Shown here one piece after another: positions 26,276 through 58,373 of a DNA stretch of 64,000 nucleotides. Where the stretch lies: NCBI GenBank assembly GCA_009760855.2, contig WPIO01000023.1:1429501-1493500 (forward strand), read 5' to 3'. The notes under the pieces are model-generated. The model worked only from the letters and a program-made list of their open reading frames with translations, was not told the DNA's origin and did not search any database. This DNA is from Cristatella mucedo (lineage: Eukaryota; Bryozoa; Phylactolaemata; Cristatellidae). The position numbers and the translations under genes are program-made. The first letter of the stretch is position 1. Each line of letters starts with the position of its first letter.

Positions 26276-27465
26276 AATTTGTTAAAATATTTAAAATACA
26301 TTTTATATTGTCACAGCATTCAATAAAATTTACGATCTTTAAATGCATATTTAAATATACCAATGTATTTTGTAATCTTGCTTTGCACGCTGTTTTCATG
26401 TTCCTTCAATTTCTTCACTTTTCAGAAGACTCGCTCCTCACAACGTTTCGGATTGGCGATTCGTGGCAGTCCCTATAGTTTTCATGTAGGTGCACACGGC
26501 GTTCATATGGGTTATGAATAATGTTCATGTATGAATGTTATGTTCATATGTTCAACCACCTGCTTGATAACACCTGCCCTTTAATGATCCTCGGTTGGTT
26601 TACTGCACTCACCAGCATTGGCTACACTGCGACGGTTACTGCTCCGAGAGCCAGCCTCGAGGAAACCGTAGGGAAGGAGTCGAGCAGGGATGCCGAAGGA
26701 GTCGAGCAGAGCCCCGCGGGGTTTGGCCTACATCGGAGCCCCTCGAAGTTTGACGCCCTGCTACCTGTCCTTCTGCCACAGCTACCTTTACCAGACTACC
26801 TTTGTCGGGAGGCTTGTGCCTAAGGCTGCCCAGCAGCCAGTCGAAAAAGGCTCTGGCGTAGCTACGTCGGTTGGCGTACGGTCTGCTGCATTCGCGTCGG
26901 CGATTTTGCCTTCGCTCTTTCTCTCAGCCGGTGGCCTTCTTGGCTTTGTCCGCTTCGAGACAAAAGCCTGAATCCTAAGCGCTTCGCAAGCCTGCTGCAC
27001 GCGGTGCTCACCCGACGCCTGCGTCAGCCATGTCACACGACCTCGGCCGAGCCGTTGCCAGGTTGGATAGCGTGACGTGGAGCGTTCTCGGTAGCTGAGC
27101 CCAGCAGCTTTCAGCCCTGGCGACAGGGTCGGCCCGATCTTGCTATAGTCGGAAGTGCTTCGAGCGTCTCTCCTGCCGCCTCTTCCCTACCCTTCCGGCC
27201 CTGAATGCTGGCGGTGTCCACCGACCCTGACGGCATCGACCTCTCAGTCGTGCAGCTAGCGGCGATCGAAAAGCTGCTGGAGTCCTGCAGCGTCGTAGAA
27301 GGTCGGGTTCGAGCGGCCCAGCACACACGGGACAGGGTCAGCCACTGCCGGGCTACGGACAGATTCGTGACCAAATGCCACTTCCAGACCGTCGTTTATG
27401 GCTTGTCGTTCCGGCCTGGCGGTTCGTCCAGCGAGCTCGCCTGGACGTGCTGCCCCCGGCTGTCA

Positions 27466-28135
27466 TTACGTAATGTAATGTATATCTGTCTGTAACTCCA
27501 CAAAGCCATAAAGACCAAGTGGGTGTTACGCAGGAGAGTTTTGTATAGCACACTCACAGCCTAAGCGGCTTTCGGTACGCATTCGGTAGCCAGCAGACTT
27601 CGTCTCAAGCAACAAAGAGAAAGTGAGAAGCATAGCAGAGTCAGGAGAGCAGTTGAGGTAGTGAGTAGCATGGAAGTAGCAGCTCAGGACCGCTGAAAAA
27701 GATGAGCCATAGTCGGCAGCAGGAGAATAGCTGTCGTTGCGTAAGAATTGTGGAAGCGAGTTCCACAGTCTAGGACCTGCAGAGCTAAAACTTCTGTCGC
27801 CAACGATCTTTAAGCGGAAGAGTGGAGCAGCTAATTTATTGTCCATACAGGACCTGAGGGCACAAAGAGGCTGAAACTGGTGCAGCAGTTCAGCTAGGTA
27901 CGGAGGAGCCAAGCAGTAGCAGGCGGCCTTGTAAGAACTTTGCTCTGCATCCGCTGATCAACCGGCAGCCATCCTAGCACTTTTAGCAAAGGAGACACGT
28001 GGTCAAACCTCTGGGACTTGAAAACTAGCCTTGCAGCCATGTTCATAGCCAGCTGCAGTGGCCTAGTTGATTTCTTTGGTAGCCCAGCCAAATGGGAGTA
28101 ACAATAATTAAGCCGAGGCAGATCTAAGGAGCTAG
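27466..28135 (-). mobile_element. LINE family B (L2/Jockey-like), 3' part
   Basis: Inserted inside R2-like copy 2. On the minus strand one frame reads AGLPKKSTRPLQLAMNMAAR, another LPVDQRM and PPYLAELLHQFQP, then GPRLWNSLPQF, the C-terminus of an L2/Jockey-type RT. The 3' end has ATACATTACATTACG-like repeats rather than the ATT tail of family A. Confidence 0.85.
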
Positions 28136-28533
28136 TTGAATTTTTTGGAAGCTTAGGAGTCGTTCACACCCCAGGACGGTAACCAGGTGGCGCCTCTGCC
28201 GCAAGGAAGCAGAGACCGTTTGTCAAGTGCTGAGCCACTGCCGGCCGATGCTGCCTGCGATCGCGGCCCGACATAACCTGGTTCTGGACCGCCTAATCAG
28301 AGCTCGTCAGAGCACCGTCCTTACCTGCAAGTGGGCAGGCCTCGCTCTCCTGCTTACTGGCGGTTCGGCTTGAGAGCAAGACCTGGTGATAGATAACGGC
28401 ACCGATATTGTAATCGCCGACGTGGCGGTGCCGTTCGACCGCAGCGACGTTGCCCTGACTGTGGCGGCCCGAAAAACCAGGCCGATAAGTACGCGGCCAT
28501 TGCCGGGTCTTTCCTAGCCCCTGGCTACCGGTC

Positions 28534-28626
28534 GGCGATCATTTATTGCCATATGCAAGCGGCGGCGATGGCCGTTAAGGCTCTTCTGTCTCTACACAAA
28601 CTAGGCTGTTAAATCAGCTAATACAT
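28534..28626 (+). mobile_element. SINE-1, 3' half only
   Basis: GCCATATGCAAGCGGCGGC, GCCGTTAAGGCTCTTCTGTC, and AGGCTGTTAAATCAGCTAAT match the SINE-1 body and end. The tRNA-like head is absent. It sits inside the R2-like copy 2. Confidence 0.8.
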
Positions 28627-28725
28627 TTGCCTGAACCGGGAGCCTCGGGTAGCACCAGCGACCCCGGCAGGGCAGGTCACCGCCGGCTGATGCATGTTTC
28701 TACATTCAATATTTTAATAAATATT

Positions 28726-28846
<121 letters not shown>

Positions 28847-29213
28847 AGGTATCTATTTATTTCATTTTAGTTAGCCTCATGCGAGACTCATCATTCTTCC
28901 ATGATGCGATGGCTACGATTGCTGCTTTGAGTGGCAAGGAAAATCCTTGTAAAGAGGCTATGAATACTTGCGATTCAGCTTAATCAATAGCCATAAGGAA
29001 GCGATGTTGGATTGGAGCCTGAAATTCACTGAACTGATTTTAACCGGCGAGGTCACTTTATCTGGTGATACTGGGGTTTTAACAAAGCGGATGACCTCTA
29101 TTTTCGTCTCATCGGTATCTTTCTCCACAGCTGAGGCATTTGTTTTTTGCTTATCCGAATAAAAAGCGAAATGGGCAGAGCGACGGAGCTCAAAATCTTT
29201 GAAATTAATATAC

Positions 29214-29367
29214 CGGGTCTTAGCCCATTGGTGAAGGGCTCTCCCTTCACCACCCGGGTCGTGGGTTTGAGTCCGGCAATGGTCGATCATTTATTGACCA
29301 ATGCATCGGTGACGATAGCTTGAAAGCTCCTCTGCTGCTTAATAAACGAGGCTGTTAAATCAGCTTA
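29214..29367 (+). mobile_element. SINE-1 diverged copy
   Basis: Head with GGGTCGTGGGTTTGAGTCC (B-box), body GGTCGATCATTTATTGACC, and end CGAGGCTGTTAAATCAGCTTA. Confidence 0.75.
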
Positions 29368-29631
29368 CCTTTATTATTATTGCCACGAGGGCTTTTAACC
29401 CTCTACCTTCCGACTCAACCACATTAACTAATGAGTAAACCTATGGGTTCAATAGTTTTTAAGACAGAATTTAGTGCTTACGTGGTGCACGTTTATAAAG
29501 TTGTCTTTGAGCATACTGCCTGCATGAAAGCGTAGTTCGTATGAAACACGAGTAGAGAAATCCTTGACTGGCTCAGAGGGAATTCCCACGTACGCACAGG
29601 CAAACCTTTGCATGAGACGCGTGATGCATAG

Positions 29632-30957
29632 TGTAGCGCCCTGCTGGCTTTGGCTGAATTTTAGCGCGAACAAGAGCTGTTCGGCGGCGGGCTAGAGCCC
29701 CTTTGTCCTGGAGCAGTGAGCCAGAGAGGAGCGTCAGTGCGGTTAGAGAGGAAGCGCTTAGGAGAAGGCCAGGAAGCTCTGAGACGAGCGGCGGCGATTC
29801 GGCCTTTAGAATTGGTCCGATACTCGCGGAAGCTGCTGATAGATGTTGGCTGGCCTGTCAACCCCCGCCTTCCCTCTTTCCAAGAAAGAATCTTCTGGAA
29901 CCCATTCGCCATTCAAGCTGGACGGAGGTGCCCTTCCAGTGGCCTGGGGACGGTAGTAATTCCTTTCTGTAATGGGCCAAGGTGTCCGGGCCCAATACCA
30001 CTAAGCTCTTGCCCATTGTTTCAGCTAGGTATTAAAGAGTCGAGCGACGCTCGCTCTTGGCCTCGTGTCTTTTTGTCTTTGGTCCGGCTTCGTCGCCGTC
30101 GCACTCGTTTCTCTGAAAGCGAGGGAGGAGGGCGGGCTGTTCGCCGGCGATTGACGGAACAAGACGAGACAGCGCTAGGAGGATTCGGTGGAACCCCACC
30201 GAATACGGTCGTATCGCGCCCGAGCTGGCATTTTGTGTGTTCTTTCGTGTTTTGTGTTTCTTTTGTGTCGTGTGTGCGCGCTAGCACGTGATCTCGGCAT
30301 AGGGATTTGCCGGCGAGAGCTAGGCGTAGTTGGCGTGTGTGGAGCTCTAGTTCACCGGGTAGGGTTTAGGCTCGGGGTCGCGCTTCAGTGTGGAGAAGTA
30401 TTTCCTCCGCAGGAGTGCTTGAGTTGGCGTGTGTGGAGTATTCCGGTCGCACTGGTGGAAACCGAGTTCTAGTTCACCGGTCAGGATTTAGACTCCGGTA
30501 TGCGCTTCAGTTCGGAGGAGTATTCTCTCCGCAAGAGTGTTTAACTTGGCGTGTTTGGGGTATTCCCTCGGCACAGATGGGAACGGATTCCTAGTTCACC
30601 GGTTAGGGTTTAGGGTCCGGGTCGCGCTTAGTGTGGAGGAGTATTCCCTCCGCAAGAGTGTTAGTGTAGCTGAGAACGTGCGAGGAGTGTGGAGATAAAG
30701 CTGAACTAGACGCGCAGCGACTTTGTGCGCTTGCGAATAAAGTTCAGTAAAATCCACAATCTGTGTGTCTTGCTTCTAATTCACGCCGCGGACTCACGAC
30801 CCCCTTTAGTAACGGTAGGCAGGTCAGCGCCAGAAACGCTTGTTTCGTGGCGGCCAGCTTATTGCGCGTAGGCGCGCACCGAACGGCATTAGGCGATAGG
30901 CTACACCGCTAGGTAAGCGGCAGGTCAAGCTTACTCCGCCGAGCCTTCGGCGTTACA
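29632..30957 (+). mobile_element. Solo LTR, 1326 bp, TSD ATAG
   Basis: Begins TGTAGCG and ends CGTTACA, giving the TG...CA termini of LTR retroelements with short inverted ends (TGTA/TACA). It is flanked on both sides by ATAG (29628-29631 and 30958-30961), a 4-base target duplication. AATAAA at about 30735 followed by TTCAGTAAAATCC fits an R region in plus orientation. It holds an internal 122-base tandem repeat. No gag or pol lies beside it, so it looks like a recombination remnant. Open frames inside are not protein-like. Confidence 0.82.
30328..30663. repeat. 122-bp tandem repeat inside the solo LTR
   Basis: Three starts of AGTTCACCGG at 30349, 30471 and 30593, exactly 122 bases apart. 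Each is followed by a GGTTTAGG-like block, then GAGTATTCCCTCCGC. Confidence 0.9.
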
Positions 30958-31479
30958 ATAGCATTGCCCAAGTATTTCATACTTCTACCCTCGAGCAATG
31001 CAGCAAGCCAAGTAGATTGCTTATACCACATCGCGGTGGCCAGCAACTGGCCAATGGCTGCAGTGGTCTTTGTTTGACGAGCTTCACTGACTCACAGCTT
31101 GCTTATCGCCGCGAGTCTGTCGCGATGGCTTAGCCTCGATCTTGAGTGGGCGTGATCTGGAGTCGTCTTCAGTAAGCTGCCGGCCCTATTTCATGATCTC
31201 ACAGCAGGCTAGGCTAAGAGTGCACACACGCCTTTTAACTACGCCCATTTACTTGGAACAATAAATGGTTAAGAATAAGTCGCTTAAATTATACGCCCTA
31301 AGAAAACCCAGATATCTATGCAGGTTCTTTAGAACTTGCTACACAAAGAGCAATAAGCAAGAGTTAAATAAATGCAAGGAATGGCGCTTAGACAAGTACG
31401 CAAAAGCACACTAGTACATGCGTAGAGACAAGTATGCCAGTGCATTCAAGAAGACACTCGTGGCCTTTGGGTAGTAGGA

Positions 31480-32360
31480 CCCTTGATTATAGTTTGAGCT
31501 GAATCGTCTGCTCAAGAGCGGAAGGCCCTATCTCCAAAGATATAAATTTTGTCCGAGGAACGGCGAGACAGCTGGAAGCCGAGGAGCGACGTTCGAGAGC
31601 ACGTGACTGGGGTAGTGAGGACCTCGGATATGTAGACAGTTGCAAGCTTGTGAAGTGACATTTAAGCCAGTAGGAGAATCTTGAAGTCGATTAGATGCTT
31701 GCTAGGTGTTACGTTACTGTGTCTCCGGCTGCAGCAGCGCGGGTGGAGTCTCACGGAGACACGAGGACACGAGCGGGCGAACGTGAGCGTCGAACGAGAC
31801 TCTCTCTTTATTCCCCCAGAGGGTACGTATATAAGCTACGGGCTGACTCACCACAGATAAGGGAGTGCATCCGTGGTGAGCCACCGCTGTGAGCCACAAG
31901 CCCACATCAAAGGTCGCACCGAGCCAACCGCCCAACCACCTGCCGAGAGCGGGGAACCGCACACCAGTGGCCGAGAAGCAACAGGGACACACAACATAGG
32001 ACGCCAGTGATACTCGGTTAGAAGTGGTGTTATCTCTAGCTATGTCGTTTGCACACTAGATGAACTGACGAGTTTTGCTGCAGTTGTAGGCGACTAAAGG
32101 TGTAGGCTGGGAGTCCTGAAAAAACGGAGTTGCAATAGTCTAGTTTCGGTGTCAAAAATTTGTGAACACAGTTTTGCTGTCGTACTCTTGTCTAGGCGGA
32201 TCTTAATTTTGGCAATGATCCTTAGTTGAGCGTAGGCCGATTTGACCAAGGAGGCATTTGTGCTCATCGAATGACAAACTGTTTTGGTAACAGCAGACTC
32301 AGATTACTGGCATACTTCACGTGGGCGGCGATAGATGATTTAATCTTGAGTCGGAGGTAT
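31480..32360 (-). mobile_element. LINE family C fragment, interrupted by a solo LTR
   Basis: Antisense of a LINE RT C-terminus. 31480-31706 and 32001-32360 align with the copy at 43050-44036 (GAATCTTGAAGTCGATTAGA before the break, GTTTTGCTGCAG and GGCTGGGAGTCCTG after it). The break is filled by the 290-base LTR. Confidence 0.8.
31707..31996 (-). mobile_element. Solo LTR, 290 bp, TSD TAGG
   Basis: Ends TGTTACG and CACAACA (TGTT/AACA inverted). TAGG flanks both sides (31703-31706, 31997-32000). On the minus strand TTATATA is followed about 20 bases later by AATAAA, the usual LTR promoter and poly(A) order, so sense is likely minus. It splits a LINE whose sequence resumes cleanly on the other side. 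Confidence 0.88.
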
Positions 32361-32506
32361 TCCAACTTAAGATGAGGACAGAAGCCACATATCACACTAC
32401 AAACCCGAGATTTACTTCAGCCAGCAGAAATAACAATTGGATGCCGAAGAAGGCTGATGGAGGGGAAAAGCGGCCAGTCTTGTCAGATTCGGTGTGAGAC
32501 ACTTAC

Positions 32507-32766
32507 TCTGATAGAGTAAACAAAGCGGCTTTTGAGAGGTCTCCTATAATCGGAATGTTTCGGCAGGTAAAATTACGCCCCTGGAGCAACGTCTTGCTTA
32601 ACTCGTAGTCTACGATAGCATAGGTGGCCGAAATCAAGGTAATGCTGTAATCTATAGTCTTTGATGTTCCGCAGCCCGAAGGTGCATCTGTGACATATAT
32701 CATGCCTTCTTCCTGAAGTATGACGCATTGAAGAGCAGTGAGAACTGTCAAGAGTGCTTTGACCAT
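32507..32766 (-). CDS. Possible first exon of a secreted protein
   Basis: The reading frame opens at ATG 32766 with MVKALLTVLTALQCVILQ, a plausible signal peptide. It runs 86 codons, including two further Cys and an N-glycosylation-like NFT, and ends at a consensus GTAAGT donor in phase 2 (after 32507). Family not recognised. No downstream exon was found before the LINE at 32.36 kb. It could be a chance frame. Confidence 0.35.
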
Positions 32767-32809
32767 CGCCAATAATGCCTATTTATAGAATAATGAGATC
32801 GTGTTATCT

Positions 32810-32810
<1 letters not shown>

Positions 32811-32884
<74 letters not shown>
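32811..32884. repeat. (GA)n microsatellite
   Basis: About 74 bases of pure GA dinucleotide. Confidence 0.95.
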
Positions 32885-32888
<4 letters not shown>

Positions 32889-32953
32889 CAGAAAAGGGGG
32901 CCCTGACGCGTTTCCATTAAGAGCCTTGAGATCTAGGTCGGATACGGGCTAGG

Positions 32954-33234
32954 CTACGCAGACTTTTCAAAAACATCAGAAGCGCAAGTGAAGCTGAAGG
33001 TATAGCTCCGAATGATGGAATAGTCGCGATTACATGAATATACAGGTTCCCACCGGTCGCCAGGCACACACTTAAGGCTACAGCAGCCATCAAGACGGTC
33101 GCTTGGGCTCACGTGAGAGATTAATCTCCTCCCCGGTATACCGGTCTTGCACGATCCTCGCTTGTGACAGACGCCTTGGCTGGTTGAAATTAAGCACCCA
33201 GCGTTTTTCACGAGTTCAACACTGCTTTCACTCT
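32954..33234 (-). CDS. Possible terminal exon of a small cysteine-rich secreted protein
   Basis: After a pyrimidine-rich acceptor (CTCTATAG), the frame continues in phase 1 for 92 codons to TAG. It holds eight cysteines spaced C-x8-C-x5-C-x21-CC-x3-C-x11-C-x15-C, with the central block RLDGCCSLKC. The even Cys count and CC pair suggest a disulfide-rich extracellular domain, but I do not recognise the family. The frame is open further upstream to 33391. The putative first exon of another secreted protein starts 188 bases downstream on the same strand. Confidence 0.35.
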
Positions 33235-33429
33235 CTATAGAGAAAAATGGCACCAAGCGGGCCCAAGAGAGGGGCTCTAAAAAACCTGTTAGCAATCGGA
33301 AGAGAAATAGGCTGTAGTTTTTAGCATCATAGAATACAAGTTGCTCCTTAAGCAGCCGCAGCAGTAGCAAGCAACAACGTACACATGACACACTTACCTT
33401 GAGAACCCAAAGTGCACGTGGGAGGGCGT

Positions 33430-33582
33430 CACACCATTGGACGTAGACCAGCAGAAAGGTGCTCCAAGTTCAGGACCCAGGTCTTGGGTTCGAGTCTTAC
33501 AGCAGGCAACCCTGTATTGCAAGCTGCAATCGGAATGGAAGCCACCAAGGCTTTTCTGCTGCTAAGTGAGGCAATTAAATTA
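33430..33582 (+). mobile_element. SINE-1 strongly diverged copy
   Basis: CTTGGGTTCGAGTCTTACAG (B-box), GCAAGCTGCAATCGG, AAGGCTTTTCTGCTGC, and GAGGCAATTAAATTAG follow the SINE-1 order. Confidence 0.55.
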
Positions 33583-34516
33583 GATGCTCTTTATTTAATG
33601 AAGTTCTTACTTGAAGGAATTCCTCGAGTCTTTTTCCTGCCCTCACGAGAACAAACTCTGACCTGTTGAGTGGCATCGCTGAGGGTCGACCTTGACAATT
33701 ACCAAGACTTCACATTTTTCTTTCAATATGTCTTAAGATATCGTTTATCACGTACGTTCTCTCCAATTCAACATTCTGTCGTCGAGGTTTCGCAGAGCAG
33801 CGGAGTTGTATGCGTAGAGACTCGGACACTTCAATGCTGACTGTTTGGTGTGGAAACCCAATCACGGCCTCAGATAAACCAAAACAAGCTGCGGCCAAGT
33901 TTCTCAAATCTTCCTTCGGCCAAAGAACATGGGCTAACAGTGCACGTCTTGTGGATTCGATCCCAAAGCGGCTTAAGACAGAAGTGCATTCTGGGGAGGC
34001 GCATGCCTCACCTGGCGAGGAAGGAGTGTGAGGTAGGCAGGCGACATGGCAAAAATTGAATGGGTGCGACTGATGAATATGTCCTAATTCTCAAGGTGGA
34101 CTTGGCAATCTAGGTTGAATTTAAATCATGGAGAATCTACGTTGCCGTGACGAGTGAAGCCTGCTCGAAAAGATGACGATTTTCTACTGGAAAAGTTAAA
34201 CAAGTCTCAAGCGAAAGGTTAATTAATCAAGCAAATGTGAAGGCACCTTATGAAAGAGGCCGATGTGATCGCAGCCAGAAAAGAAGCAGGACTGCAGATC
34301 CCTTGCCAATGTCAACGGTATTCTTTCGAAAGTCGTCGTGTTACGATCCGCACTTGTTCTGATGATTAAGTTGCCAAACGCTACGACTACGAACCAAACA
34401 ACGGCAGAGTGAGATGGCCAACTCGTGACGTCATGACGCTGGAGTATTCAAGCAATCAACCAACGACGGTCGTGAGTCGGAGAGCTTCAGAGACTCGACA
34501 ATAGTTGTTGATTGCC

Positions 34517-34660
34517 GAGCTGGTTTGGTCTAGCGGTTAAGGTGCTCGCCCAGACCAAATTCTGACTGAGGTCGCGGGCTCGAGCCCCGAGGCATATGTT
34601 AAGCGCCTGAATAGAGATTAAGTTCTCTTGGGGCGCTATATAAATAAATTATATTGTTTT
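34517..34660 (+). mobile_element. SINE-2: tRNA head fused to a family A LINE tail
   Basis: Head: GGTTTGGTCTAGCGGTTAAG (tRNA A-box region) and GGTCGCGGGCTCGAGCCCC (B-box). It is followed at once by AAGCGCCTGAATAGAGATTA and GGGGCGCTATATAAATAAAT, the same terminal block as LINE family A. A second copy is at 55886. A tRNA gene would end soon after the B-box, so this is a SINE. Confidence 0.85.
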
Positions 34661-34674
34661 TATATTTTTTATTG

Positions 34675-35065
34675 CCAACCTAAAATCCTTTGGAGACCGT
34701 GCCTTTAGTTTGTATGCTCCCAAAGCCTGGAACTCATTCCCAACTTTCGTCATGACATCTCCTGACTTGATCACATTTAAAAAGAAACTAAAAATGGATC
34801 TATTTATTTATCGCAGCATTCATTGGATCCCCGTGGTTCATCCTTTACGTGCTTGTGCGTGCTGACACTGTGCATGCGTCCACTAACCATACTTGCATTC
34901 TGACCCTGTGCATGCCACCCCTAACCATGCTATTCTTGTTGTTTATCGAGCATGCTACCACAAACATTCGATCGTGCTTCCTTTGCAGAAAATGCTAAGT
35001 GCTTAGAAAGAGATATATTTCTCCGATAGAGCTATATCAAATGTATTATATTATTATTCTGTTAC
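34675..35065 (+). mobile_element. LINE family A ORF2 end, 3' UTR and tail
   Basis: TTTGGAGACCGTGCCTTTAG, GCTCCCAAAGCCTGGAACTC (encoding the KAWNSL motif), the CACTGTGCATGC UTR block and an ATT-rich tail. Confidence 0.85.
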
Positions 35066-35489
35066 ATTCTGCATAGGTTATGTAACATTCCCTGTCTGTT
35101 GCAACGAGTTCTAAGCCACGATAGTACTCAGTAGCCCGATGGCGATTGCTGTCATCGGCTTGGTTTACATCGAGGCGATGCAAATGCTAAGGCTGCCACT
35201 AAGCCGGTATATAAAGAAGGTCCCGTATGTATACATACTTTCATATATGAGAGACAGCGAAAGAGGCACCTGCAGAAAAAATATGGACGGCCGTTCATGT
35301 ATACAGACGGGCAGATAAATGGATGGACAGACCGACAGATGATCAGAAACAAAGATGCTCAGATGGAGACGGAGATGAGAGACCGACAACTGAGACACGT
35401 ATACAATTAAAGGGAGAAAGAAAGACTGGTAGACACACAGGTACTCACTCACGCACACACACATACGCACATATTTATTGTACATTCAC

Positions 35490-35490
<1 letters not shown>

Positions 35491-35559
<69 letters not shown>
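35491..35559. repeat. (GA)n microsatellite
   Basis: About 68 bases of GA at the left edge of a GC-rich block. Confidence 0.95.
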
Positions 35560-35560
<1 letters not shown>

Positions 35561-36069
35561 AATGCACTCCACAGCTCTATCTTCCGTTCGAGTGATGGCC
35601 GGCGGCATCGGTCTAGCGAGCAGATCCGTTCGCCGGCGGTCGTCTTTGGCTTCGCGCGGCCGTTTTAAGGTTGCTGCGCGAAGTCATCGCGGACGCCTTT
35701 GTCTTGCTCCCGCTACTTACAGCGGTTTCCGAAAGCGATTGATCTCCAAGCGCTTGCAAGAGTGCCACCCGTAGCACGCCGCATTTACCCTGGTGCTAAT
35801 GGCAAATTAGTTGCTATTGACCGTGCCGCATTGTCATCGCCCATTCATTAAGAGTTTGCTATCGAAAAGTAAATCCGATAATGTAGTGCGCAGCTCGTTT
35901 ATGAGTAGCCACTCGTCGGCTGCGCTCGCCTCGGCGAGCCCGCGTCGGAAGCCGCGTGTGCGGCGGAGAAATTAAGTTACGCTCCACCAATCAATAGTCG
36001 CTTATAGCGACGCTCTACTTTTAATTTGTAACCGATTGAGCCGAGCGGCAATTGCGGGCTCGCTCTAGG

Positions 36070-57101
<21,032 letters not shown>

Positions 57102-57423
57102 GTAAGCATTGTGAGCCAAGCATGGCTGAGGTTTCGTCGGCCGCTGCACGCATTGAAAGTGTAATCCAGTGTCATTATTATTTTTTTGTTCTAAGAATGG
57201 TCGAAGCTTCCCTTTCTAAGCTCGTCTTGAGTAGGCCTTATGTGTGAGCCCCGGTGCTTTTGAAAAGCAGCTCGAAACATTGACAACATTATGGTCTAAC
57301 AGCTCAGCACTTTTATAATTCATATCACTGAAGAAGATTTATGGACAGTGACCTGTTTTTTCTAGACACTGAGGATTAAGCAGCATTAGAATTTGCGTCT
57401 GAGATATAACTTTATCATTATTA

Positions 57424-57500
57424 TGTAACTATATATTATATATTATATTATATTATATTATATATATATATTATGTATATCTATAATAATATATTATATA
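57424..57500. repeat. (TATTA)n/(TA)n microsatellite
   Basis: AT-only tract with ATTATATTATATTA pattern. Confidence 0.9.
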
Positions 57501-57644
57501 ACTTTATCATTGTAAGTTCTTAAACTGTAATAACGAATACGCGCGAAAAATTGCAGGTACGCGATGATATTCAATCCGAAAATTGAGACCGTTCATGTGA
57601 GCATATAGCGCGGCCCATATACATTGGCCCAGCCGCAATGGCTC

Positions 57645-57830
57645 CCTGATCGGCCTGGACAGGACTGGCGCAGACATCGCTGAAACTCGCTGACTGACCG
57701 TCACCGACTGACTGTCGCAGACCGTCGATAACTGACTGTCACAGACCGTCGCTGGCTGACCGTCGCTGACCGTCATTGACTGACTGGCGCTGACACACTG
57801 TCGCAGACCGCCGAAGACTGACAGCCCTGG
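57645..57830. repeat. Degenerate GACTGACTGTCGCAGACCGTC tandem repeat
   Basis: About eight imperfect copies of CTGACTG / GCAGACCGTCG units of roughly 20-24 bases. Confidence 0.75.
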
Positions 57831-58373
57831 TCAGGCTCTTCATTCTTACCCGTTCCGCGGGGAGAAATAATCTCCACAGTGTATACACGCGTAATTTAAT
57901 AATGAAAATTAAAAATCTGATCATCGTTATTTAAAAACTCAACGCAAAATTTGACATTCAATGTTTAGCAGTGAGAGCGAATACTGCAGCAACCAATGCA
58001 AAATAGTAAATTATCTTCCCCGGGAGATAGATAGATATTACACCCATCATAGCTGCACAATTTTAGTCGTGCTCAACCTTTCCAATTTTGAATGTATGCG
58101 AGTCCGTCTGTGTGTGCTTCCACGAGTCTATCCATGAGGCCGTAAATAAAAGTCGCTGACGTCACGCTGACGTTGTGTCCTTTGGGAAATTTATAGTACT
58201 ACGAAGATAGTCCAGCTGTGATAAATTTCGTGTCAAAATATCAGAGAATAATAGAGAGTTAACCGCGTGGTAGTGCCGATTTTTTATAGCACACCAGGCC
58301 TGAACGTATTTCTCCGACAAGGGCAAAGATCAAAGAAAGCTTTCGCTGGTACAAAACTTTGCTTTTGTAACCC

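Larger units (their letters stand above)
26640..28692 (+). mobile_element. R2/NeSL-like LINE, copy 2, split by a LINE and a SINE
   Basis: GC-rich segment resuming the same family: AYIGAP (26727) corresponds to TYLGAP of copy 1. After an intervening LINE B (27466-28135), it continues with WRLCRKEAETVCQVLSHC (the knuckle) and VIDNGTDIVIADVAVPFDRS (the endonuclease-like tail). A SINE-1 3' part interrupts it at 28534-28626. The end CCTGAACCGGGAGCC...CCGGCTGATG matches copy 1. Confidence 0.75.

Noticed and set aside
29716-30291. 191-codon plus-strand frame
   Set aside because: Entirely within the solo LTR; no protein similarity recognised.
34517-34590. tRNA gene
   Set aside because: A- and B-box-like parts are present, but the sequence continues directly into a LINE tail and recurs at 55886, so it is a SINE head.
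35568-35774. Arg-rich frame after the GA tract
   Set aside because: No motif, starts within the repeat, GC-rich context.
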